Shown here one piece after another: positions 16,745 through 23,664 of a DNA stretch of 33,017 nucleotides. The notes beneath the pieces were generated by a model that was not told the origin of the DNA, did no database searches, and worked only from the letters and a program-made list of their open reading frames with translations. Location of the stretch: contig CAININ010000036.1 in NCBI GenBank assembly GCA_903849265.1, positions 1-33,017 of the forward strand. The letters are read 5' to 3'. Both the position numbers and the translations under genes were made by a program. This DNA comes from an uncultured Acidimicrobiaceae bacterium. Lineage in GTDB: Bacteria; Actinomycetota; Acidimicrobiia; Acidimicrobiales; RAAP-2. How positions within the stretch are numbered: the stretch's first letter is position 1; every line of letters starts with the position of its first letter.

Positions 16745-17239
16745 GTGACCGATCGGCGGGCAGGCGGCGAGCGGTCGGGTGAAGAGCCCGCCACGCCTCC
16801 CCTCACGGAGCAGGAGTTCCGCCAGATCTACGCCAAGGTTCCGCGCCTCACCGTGGAGGTGGTCGTCCAAGGTCCGAGTGGCATTCTGCTTACGAAGCGC
16901 ACCCAGGGCCCGTGTTCGGGACTGTGGCACCTGCCCGGGGGCACGGTGCGGTTCGGCGAAGCCTTGGCCGCCGCAGTCAGCCGGGTCGGATCCATGGAGC
17001 TCGGTGTGGAGATCGAGGCGGGGCCGCTCTTGGGCTACATCGAGTACCCGAGCCACTACCTCAACGGGTTGGACTCACCCGTCGGCATTGCCTTCCTGTG
17101 TCACGTCGAAGGCGAGCAGACGGCCGACGGCACGTCCGGACGCGGGTGGTTCACGACACCACCGGATCCGATGCACGCAGAACAGGTCGACTTCTTGGTC
17201 GAGCACAAACTCCTCGAACGGGACCCACCCCGGCCATAG
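16745..17239 (+). CDS. Nudix family protein with variant Nudix box (GDP-mannose mannosyl hydrolase-like)
   Basis: GGTVRFGEALAAAVSRVGSMELGVEI: G-x5-E-x7-R retained, REUxEE replaced by RVGSME. Confidence 0.8.
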   Translation: MTDRRAGGERSGEEPATPPLTEQEFRQIYAKVPRLTVEVVVQGPSGILLTKRTQGPCSGLWHLPGGTVRFGEALAAAVSRVGSMELGVEIEAGPLLGYIEYPSHYLNGLDSPVGIAFLCHVEGEQTADGTSGRGWFTTPPDPMHAEQVDFLVEHKLLERDPPRP

Positions 17240-17424
17240 GCCGACTGTTGGCGAGGTTCGACGAGCAGAGTTGCCGGGCTCCGTGACCATAGGGCCGTCG
17301 TTCGCCTTTCGCCGATCGTCTTCGGGCAACGGGGGCGACTCCGTCCACCTGCACGCCGTGCTGTCTGTCGAGCTGGCCGCCGGACTTCTGAAGGAGGGTG
17401 ATACAACCCACTTCGGCGAACTAC

Positions 17425-17454
17425 TTGATACCCAGGGGGGTACCCTGTTACGAT
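17425..17454 (+). promoter_or_regulatory. Predicted promoter for the MMPL operon
   Basis: TTGATA (17425-17430) - N18 - TACGAT (17449-17454). Confidence 0.5.
17428..17443. promoter_or_regulatory. CsoR/CstR-type operator, copy 1
   Basis: ATACCC-AGGG-GGGTAC; overlaps the -35 and spacer. Confidence 0.65.
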
Positions 17455-17459
17455 TGTAG

Positions 17460-17475
17460 ATACCCACCCAGGTAT
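17460..17475. promoter_or_regulatory. CsoR/CstR-type operator, copy 2
   Basis: ATACCC-ACCC-AGGTAT; with flanking G and C gives perfect GATACC/GGTATC arms; start lies 32 bp from copy 1. Confidence 0.6.
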
Positions 17476-17533
17476 CCGTGCACATACCCCTCGATCCGAG
17501 CGTGTGTGCCGGTCTGATCAAAGGATTGCTCCC

Positions 17534-19789
17534 ATGGCCGCAACCCGAGGAACCGGACTCGACTCACCCCAAGCACTGGCGCCCACCCACGTCAATCACG
17601 AGCCGACTCCGGTCGGGACCAGCGTCGGGGGGCCAGACGACACGAACCACATCGGGAGCCCGAGTCCCTTCGCTCGGCTCGGCGCCTGGGCCGCTACCCA
17701 CTTCCGCCGCGTGCTCATCGCATGGCTGCTGATCCTGCTCGTCTTCGGTATCTTCGCCGTCCGCGTCGAGAACTCGCTCGCCGGTGCCGGATGGCAGGCA
17801 TCGAACAGTCAATCCGTCGCGGCTCGGGCCATCATCGAAAAGAACTTCGCCGGACTTGGTGCGACCGGACTACAGGTCGTCATCGTCGACCATAAGGGCC
17901 CGATCACCTCGGATCCCCAGGCCCAGGCCATCGTGACCAAGGCGACGAGCGTGCTCCGCAGCGATCCTCGGGTGTCCACCGTCATCGCACCTCAGCCCGG
18001 GGTCTCGATCTCCAAGGACGGCCGGACCGCCATCATCACCGCCGGGTCGGCTGCGGACTCCAACAAGATGGTTCTGGCGGCAGACGCCGTGCAGCCGAAG
18101 TTGGCCGCGTTGTCCACCGCCGGCACCAGCGTGACGCTGACCGGGAGCAGTGCCCTGTGGGCGGACTTCAACACGGCCAACCGCTCGGCCATGCTTAAGT
18201 CGGAACTGCTGTCGTGGCCGGTGACGATCATCATCTTGGTGATCGCCTTCGGCAGTCTGGTGGCCGCTGGTCTGCCCCTGCTGCTGACGATGGCCGGCCT
18301 GCTGGTGGCCGCTGGTGCACTGGTGATCACCACCAAGTTCACTCCGGTCTCCATCTGGGCACTCAACTTCGCCCTGATGTTCGCCCTGGCCCTGGGGATC
18401 GACTACGCCCTCTTCCTGGTCATGCGCTTTCGGTCCGCACTGGAACGAAGGGGTGCGAAACCGGGCGACCGTGAGGCGATCGTCGCCTCGGTGGCTGAAA
18501 CAGTCGACACCGCCGGCAAGGCCGTCGCCTTCAGCGCACTGACCGTGCTGGCATCGCTGGCTGCCATCCTTATCGTGCCCAGCCCAGCATTCCGGTCGAT
18601 GGCCTTCGGGATCATGTTGTCGGTCCTCGCGGTCCTCGCGGCCACGCTCACTCTGCTGCCCGCCGTACTCGGCAAGCTCGGCACCAACATCAACAAGGGC
18701 ACGATCCGCCTCGGGCGCGGCGGCACGAAGGTCGGTGAAGGCCCGCTCGACCGCCAGCTCCACCGGTGGGGCAAGTTCCTGTGGAAGCACCCGCTCCCGG
18801 CGGGTGCGGCTGCCCTGGTGCTTCTACTCCTGGCCGCCGCACCGGTCATCGGGATGCGGACCAACATGCCCTCGATCACTATCGTGCCGCCGAACGCCAA
18901 CGCCCGGATCGGCTACTACCAGGTGACCGGGGCGTTCGGTCCTGGCGCACCGGGAACGCTCCAGGTGGTCGTGCCCGCAGGCGAGCAGGCCCGGGCCATG
19001 GCCATCCTCGCCCATACCTCCGGGGTGGCCGGTGCCGTGCCAGGCCCGACCAATGCCGGGTGGACCTTGGACCAGGTGGTGCCCACCACCGGGCCGTCGA
19101 CGACGACCACGGGTGCCACGATCGACCACCTCCGCCAGGTCCTGCCCACCGGCACGCTGGTGGGCGGGGCAGCGGCCGAAAACCACGATCTGCAGCAGTC
19201 GCTGGCCGCCCACACGCCGATCGTCCTGGCCATCTTGGGCGTCCTCGGGTTTCTGCTGCTACTCATCGCCCTCGGGGCCCCGCTGATCGCAGCGCTCGGC
19301 GTGCTCATCACCGCCCTGTCGGTGGCCGGAGCCTTCGGCATCGGCCGACTCATCTTTCAGAACGGGTTCCTCTCCGGTCCGCTCAACTTCCAGCCGCAGG
19401 GGTTCATTGATGCCTGGGCCCCGCTCTTCTTCGGAGCGATGGTCTTCGGTGTGGCCATGGACTACACGCTGTTCATGCTGTCGGCGGCCAAGGAGCGGTA
19501 TGAGACCCACCCCGATCCGGAGCACGCCATGATCGGGTCGATGCGCACCTCTGGGCGGGTCGTTCTGTCGGCAGCCGCCGTGATGATCGCGGTGTTCCTG
19601 ACGTTCGCCCTGTCCGGGCCGCTGGCGCCCAAGGAGATGGGAGTCATCCTGGCCATCGCCGTGGCCCTCGACGCCCTGGTGGTGCGACTGGTCGTGCTGC
19701 CGGTCGTCCTGCGACTGGGTGGGCACAGCGCGTGGCACCAGCCGAAGTGGCTCGGGAAGATCCTGCCCAAGGTGAAGTTTTCGCACTGA
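17534..19789 (+). CDS. MMPL family (RND superfamily) transporter
   Basis: Two RND halves; GIDYALFLVMRFRSALERG and MDYTLFMLSAAKERYE motifs; ATG at 17534 preceded by AAAGGA. Confidence 0.93.
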   Translation: MAATRGTGLDSPQALAPTHVNHEPTPVGTSVGGPDDTNHIGSPSPFARLGAWAATHFRRVLIAWLLILLVFGIFAVRVENSLAGAGWQASNSQSVAARAIIEKNFAGLGATGLQVVIVDHKGPITSDPQAQAIVTKATSVLRSDPRVSTVIAPQPGVSISKDGRTAIITAGSAADSNKMVLAADAVQPKLAALSTAGTSVTLTGSSALWADFNTANRSAMLKSELLSWPVTIIILVIAFGSLVAAGLPLLLTMAGLLVAAGALVITTKFTPVSIWALNFALMFALALGIDYALFLVMRFRSALERRGAKPGDREAIVASVAETVDTAGKAVAFSALTVLASLAAILIVPSPAFRSMAFGIMLSVLAVLAATLTLLPAVLGKLGTNINKGTIRLGRGGTKVGEGPLDRQLHRWGKFLWKHPLPAGAAALVLLLLAAAPVIGMRTNMPSITIVPPNANARIGYYQVTGAFGPGAPGTLQVVVPAGEQARAMAILAHTSGVAGAVPGPTNAGWTLDQVVPTTGPSTTTTGATIDHLRQVLPTGTLVGGAAAENHDLQQSLAAHTPIVLAILGVLGFLLLLIALGAPLIAALGVLITALSVAGAFGIGRLIFQNGFLSGPLNFQPQGFIDAWAPLFFGAMVFGVAMDYTLFMLSAAKERYETHPDPEHAMIGSMRTSGRVVLSAAAVMIAVFLTFALSGPLAPKEMGVILAIAVALDALVVRLVVLPVVLRLGGHSAWHQPKWLGKILPKVKFSH

Positions 19790-19840
19790 CGAGGCAGCCG
19801 CGATCGCGAGATCAGCCATGAGGACAGAGGAGGCGTGACG

Positions 19841-20110
19841 ATGGAACTACCCGAAGAAGTGGTCAATGACCTGAGTCTGCGGCTGCGCCGGGCCGAGGGA
19901 CAGGTCCGCGCCGTCGAGACGATGCTGTCCGAAGGGCGCGAGTGCCGCGACATCGTCACGCAGTTGAGCGCGGCGACCAAGGCGCTCGAGCAGGTCGGCT
20001 TCCGGCTCATCGCCAGCGGCCTCACCTACTGCGTGCAGCACCCCGAAGAAGCCGAGGCATCCGGCTACCCCCTCGATGAGGTCCAGCGGCTGTTCACCAA
20101 GCTGGCCTGA
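19841..20110 (+). CDS. CsoR family repressor, CstR-like (metal-site His absent)
   Basis: LRRAEGQVRAVETMLSEGRECRDIVTQLSAATKALEQVGFRLIASGLTYC; two Cys 29 residues apart, Gly where CsoR has His. AGGAGG upstream of ATG 19841. Confidence 0.9.
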   Translation: MELPEEVVNDLSLRLRRAEGQVRAVETMLSEGRECRDIVTQLSAATKALEQVGFRLIASGLTYCVQHPEEAEASGYPLDEVQRLFTKLA

Positions 20111-20158
20111 GCACCAGACCGAATCACTGAAGCAGTAACGGAAGAAGGAGCAGGAACC

Positions 20159-20374
20159 ATGGGATTCTCCAAGTTCATGGCATCAACAACAGGCAGGGCA
20201 GTGCGGGTCATCGCCGGATTGGCGCTGATCGTCGTCGGCGGGTTGCTGGGTGGAGGATGGTGGGCACTCGCCATCGTCGGCCTCGTCCCCTTTGCTGCAG
20301 GCGCACTCGACATCTGCCTGTTCAACGTGCTGTTCGGACAGCCGCTGAGCGGAAAAGTCGTCCGGGCCAGTTGA
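20159..20374 (+). CDS. DUF2892 / YgaP-like inner membrane protein
   Basis: MGFSKFMASTTGRAVRVIAGLALIVVGGLLGGGWWALAIVGLVPFAAGALDICLFNVLFG, typical of the family often linked to sulfur-transfer loci. Confidence 0.85.
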   Translation: MGFSKFMASTTGRAVRVIAGLALIVVGGLLGGGWWALAIVGLVPFAAGALDICLFNVLFGQPLSGKVVRAS

Positions 20375-20446
20375 TAGTCCTCCACCCAAGTGCGTTGGGA
20401 CCTCAAGACCGGTCCCGGCACCCGTTCTGATTCGAGAGGTGATCGT

Positions 20447-21091
20447 ATGAGTAGGACAACGAGTCCCATCATCGAGGTGTTCGCCGACATCTGGTGCCCT
20501 TTCGCCCACGTCGGCCTGCGGGCGATCGACGAGCAGCGCGCCCAGGCCGGTCGAGGTGATGTGGCGATCTGGGTGCGAGCGTGGCCGCTCGAATTGGTGA
20601 ACGGCGCGCCCCTGGACCCACGAACCACCGAGGAGCACGCCGATGACCTGCGCAACCAGGTCGCACCCTCCATGTTCTCGGACTTCGAGGTCGGCCGGTT
20701 CCCGACCTCGACACTGGAGGCCCTCGCCCTGGCCAACCGCGCCTACCGAATCGATCTGCAGGTTGGGGAGCGTGTGAGCTTCGCGCTCCGGGACGCGCTG
20801 TTCGAGGAGGGGCGGGACATCTCGGATCCGGTCACGCTTGAGCGCATGGCCCACGACCTGGGGGTCGACATGCCTGACGACACCGACCGTGCCGCGGTGC
20901 TTGACGACTGGCACGAGGGCCAGCGTCGTGGCGTCCTCGGCTCACCGCACTTCTTCTGCGGCAAGACCGACGTCTTCTGCCCATCGCTCGACATCACCAA
21001 GGACCCGGCCGAAGGGCTGTCGGTGGCCCGAGACATCTCGGGCCTGACGGCGTTCTTGGATCGCTGCCTTGCTCGGTCCGAACCGCAATGA
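20447..21091 (+). CDS. DsbA family (FrnE/HCCA isomerase-like) thioredoxin-fold oxidoreductase
   Basis: IIEVFADIWCPFAHVGLRAIDEQRA ... GVLGSPHFFCGKTDVFCPSLD. Confidence 0.85.
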   Translation: MSRTTSPIIEVFADIWCPFAHVGLRAIDEQRAQAGRGDVAIWVRAWPLELVNGAPLDPRTTEEHADDLRNQVAPSMFSDFEVGRFPTSTLEALALANRAYRIDLQVGERVSFALRDALFEEGRDISDPVTLERMAHDLGVDMPDDTDRAAVLDDWHEGQRRGVLGSPHFFCGKTDVFCPSLDITKDPAEGLSVARDISGLTAFLDRCLARSEPQ

Positions 21092-21112
21092 AACGTCATC
21101 CTGAGTTCGTGC

Positions 21113-21141
21113 TTGATACCCTAGGGGGTATGAGGTATGGT
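21113..21141 (+). promoter_or_regulatory. Predicted promoter for the SQR gene
   Basis: TTGATA (21113-21118) - N17 - TATGGT (21136-21141). Confidence 0.6.
21116..21131. promoter_or_regulatory. CsoR/CstR-type operator, copy 3
   Basis: ATACCC-TAGG-GGGTAT, perfect 6-bp arms, overlapping the -35 and spacer. Confidence 0.75.
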
Positions 21142-21170
21142 GAAAGGAACGCACGCAATGGAGGTGTGAC

Positions 21171-22628
21171 ATGACACGAGTCGTAGTCCTGGGCGGAGGG
21201 ATCGCCGGCCATACTGCCGCCCTCCACCTCTCTCGGATGCTCAAGCGGTCCGACGAGGTGTTGGTGGTCACCCCGAACTCGAAGTGGAACTGGATCCCAT
21301 CCAACATCTGGGTCGGCGTCGGCAAGATGAAGACCGAGCAGGTGACGTTCGAGCTCGCTCCGATCTACAAGCGCAAAGGGATCGGCTACGAGCAAGCCCT
21401 GGCCACGGCCATCCACCCCGAGGGCGATGCGACGCACGACTCCCCCTATGTCGAGTTGACCTATACGGATCCGAATCGCTCGGGTCAGCACGGCGAACTG
21501 ACCTACGACTACCTGATCAACGCCACCGGACCCAAGCTCAACTTCGGGGCCACGCCAGGCCTGGGTCCTGACGGCCACTCGCAGTCCGTGTGCACCTCGA
21601 GCCACGCTGTCGAGGCAGCCGCTGCGCTCGAGGCATCGATCGCCAAGATGAAGCAGGGCGAGCAGCAGACCCTGGTCGTGGGCATGGGCCACGGGACATG
21701 CACGTGCGAGGGCGCCGCCTTCGAGTACGCCTTCAACGTCGAGCACGAGGTACGCCAAGCCGGGGTGCGCGACTTGGCCGACATCGTGTACCTGACCAAC
21801 GAGTACGAGCTCGGCGATTTCGGCGTGGGCGGGCTCACCTTCACCCAGCAGGGCTTCCAGACCACGTCGAAGTTGTGGACCGAGTCGCTGTTCCGCGAGC
21901 GGGGGATCCGGGCCATTACCGGTGCCCACGTCACCGGCGTCGAAGAGGGCGTCGTGCACTACGAGCAGTTGGACGGCACCATGAACTCGCTGGCATTCGA
22001 CTTCGCCATGCTCCTCCCTCCGTTTCGCGGGGTCGACCTCCATGCGTTCGACAGGGCTGGCGAGGACATAAGTGCCGAGCTCTTCGCTCCCAGCGGGTTC
22101 ATGAAGGTGGATGCGGACTACACGGCCAAGCCCTTCGAGGAATGGCGGGCGGAGGACTGGCCCCGCACGTACCAGGTACCCCGGTTTCCCAACGTCTTCG
22201 CCGTGGGGATCGCCTTCGCCCCACCCCACCAGATCTCGCGGCCCAGGACCTCACCTCACGGCACGGTCATCGCCCCGTCACCTCCCCGGACGGGCATGCC
22301 GTCAGGGATCATGGGCAAGCTGGCCGCCACCAACATCGTCGCCATGATCGAGGACGGCGCGTCGGCGCAGGTTCGATCGGGCTCGATGGCCGACATGGGG
22401 GCTGCGTGTGTGGCCTCGGCCGGTTCTGGCCTGCGCCACGGAAGCGCGGCCTCGATGACCATGTACCCGGTCGTGCCCGACCTCCAGAAGTACCCGGGGA
22501 CGGGGCGCAGTCTCAAGGACACCTTCGGCGAGATCGGCTTGGCCGGGCACTGGATCAAGCTCGCGCTCCACTACCTGTTCATCTACAAGGCCAAGGCCCG
22601 TCCGGGCTGGCACCTGATCCCCGAGTAG
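21171..22628 (+). CDS. sqr: Sulfide:quinone oxidoreductase family FAD-dependent oxidoreductase
   Basis: VVVLGGGIAGHTAALHLSRML FAD motif, ATGPKLNFGATPGLGPDGHSQSVCTSSHA, CEGAAFEYAF, GEIGLAGHWIKLALHYLFIYKAKARPGWHLIPE C-terminus. Confidence 0.88.
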   Translation: MTRVVVLGGGIAGHTAALHLSRMLKRSDEVLVVTPNSKWNWIPSNIWVGVGKMKTEQVTFELAPIYKRKGIGYEQALATAIHPEGDATHDSPYVELTYTDPNRSGQHGELTYDYLINATGPKLNFGATPGLGPDGHSQSVCTSSHAVEAAAALEASIAKMKQGEQQTLVVGMGHGTCTCEGAAFEYAFNVEHEVRQAGVRDLADIVYLTNEYELGDFGVGGLTFTQQGFQTTSKLWTESLFRERGIRAITGAHVTGVEEGVVHYEQLDGTMNSLAFDFAMLLPPFRGVDLHAFDRAGEDISAELFAPSGFMKVDADYTAKPFEEWRAEDWPRTYQVPRFPNVFAVGIAFAPPHQISRPRTSPHGTVIAPSPPRTGMPSGIMGKLAATNIVAMIEDGASAQVRSGSMADMGAACVASAGSGLRHGSAASMTMYPVVPDLQKYPGTGRSLKDTFGEIGLAGHWIKLALHYLFIYKAKARPGWHLIPE

Positions 22629-22642
22629 GGAAGGAGAGGACG

Positions 22643-22789
22643 ATGGACCACACCGCAGACGACATCGCCAGTGCGCCACTCCCGACAGCGAAGACCCTTC
22701 GGGCCCGCACGAACCTGTTCGTCCAGTTCGAACGGTTCCTCGCCATCAATCTGAAGATGGCGAAGATCATCCGCAAAGAACACCGCTGA
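22643..22789 (+). CDS. 48-aa small basic protein in SQR operon
   Basis: ATG with GGAAGGAGAGG upstream; MDHTADDIASAPLPTAKTLRARTNLFVQFERFLAINLKMAKIIRKEHR; starts 14 bp after the sqr stop. Confidence 0.65.
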   Translation: MDHTADDIASAPLPTAKTLRARTNLFVQFERFLAINLKMAKIIRKEHR

Positions 22790-22825
22790 GCGCTTCGGCA
22801 CTCAGATCCAAGAGAGGAATAAGCA

Positions 22826-22981
22826 ATGTGTGCAGCAGTGACATGTAAGCAGTGCGGCCGACCGTCCTGGAAGGGGTGTGGCATGCACGTGGAACAGGTG
22901 CTTGGGCATGTCGCTCCCGCGGATCGCTGCCAAGGCCACCCTCGGACGACGACCAAGAAGCGACGTTGGTTTGCCCGATGA
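22826..22981 (+). CDS. 51-aa Cys/His-rich small protein
   Basis: MCAAVTCKQCGRPSWKGCGMHVEQVLGHVAPADRCQGHPRTTTKKRRWFAR; AGAGGAA upstream; stop overlaps the ATG of the methyltransferase (ATGA). Confidence 0.75.
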   Translation: MCAAVTCKQCGRPSWKGCGMHVEQVLGHVAPADRCQGHPRTTTKKRRWFAR

Positions 22982-23595
22982 CAGACCATTCGCCAGCGCA
23001 GGCCATGTGGGAGCAGCGCTACAGCGTGGACGAGTACGTCTACGGCACCGAACCCAACGGCTTCTTGAGTGAGCACGTGGTCGACCTCCCCGTGGGAGAT
23101 GTCCTCTGCATAGCGGAAGGCGAAGGCCGCAACGCAGTGTTCCTTGCTGGCACGGGTCGCCGGGTGTCGAGCGTCGATCTGACCGAGGCAGGAGTGGCCA
23201 AGACCCTTCGCCTCGCCGATGCTGCTGGTGTGTCGGTCGACGCGGTGGTCGCCGATCTGGCCGACTACGACCTCGGTGTGGGCCGATGGGACGCAATCGT
23301 CTCGATCTTCGCCCATATGCCTTCGACGGTACGGATCGATCTCCACAGGCGAGTCGTGGCAGCGCTTCGTCCTGGCGGTGTGGTCCTGTTGGAGGCCTAT
23401 ACGCCGGACCAGATCGGGCGGGGCACCGGGGGACCGGGTGCAGCGGATCTGATGATGACGATCGAGGGCCTGAAGAGTGAGCTCGACCCGCTCGAGTTCG
23501 TGCACGCCGAAGAACTGGAACGAGAGATCGTCGAAGGGGTCCATCACACGGGCATCGGGTCGGTCGTGCAGGTCATCGCCCGCAAGCAGCAATGA
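22978..23595 (+). CDS. Class I SAM-dependent methyltransferase (TehB/TPMT-like)
   Basis: VLCIAEGEGRNAVFLAGTGRRVSSVDLTEAG motif I; WDAIVSIFAHMPSTVRIDLHRRVVAALRPGGVVLLEAY. Confidence 0.88.
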   Translation: MTDHSPAQAMWEQRYSVDEYVYGTEPNGFLSEHVVDLPVGDVLCIAEGEGRNAVFLAGTGRRVSSVDLTEAGVAKTLRLADAAGVSVDAVVADLADYDLGVGRWDAIVSIFAHMPSTVRIDLHRRVVAALRPGGVVLLEAYTPDQIGRGTGGPGAADLMMTIEGLKSELDPLEFVHAEELEREIVEGVHHTGIGSVVQVIARKQQ

Positions 23596-23664
23596 GTTCC
23601 GCTAGGTGTGCTCGGTCGGCTTGCATCCCAGATCCGTCGTAGTGGAGAGCGGCCTCAGCTGCAG

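Noticed and set aside
19841-20110. Copper-sensing CsoR with a copper-efflux operon
   Set aside because: The His ligand position is Gly and no copper ATPase or chaperone is nearby; neighbouring SQR and DUF2892 favour sulfur sensing.
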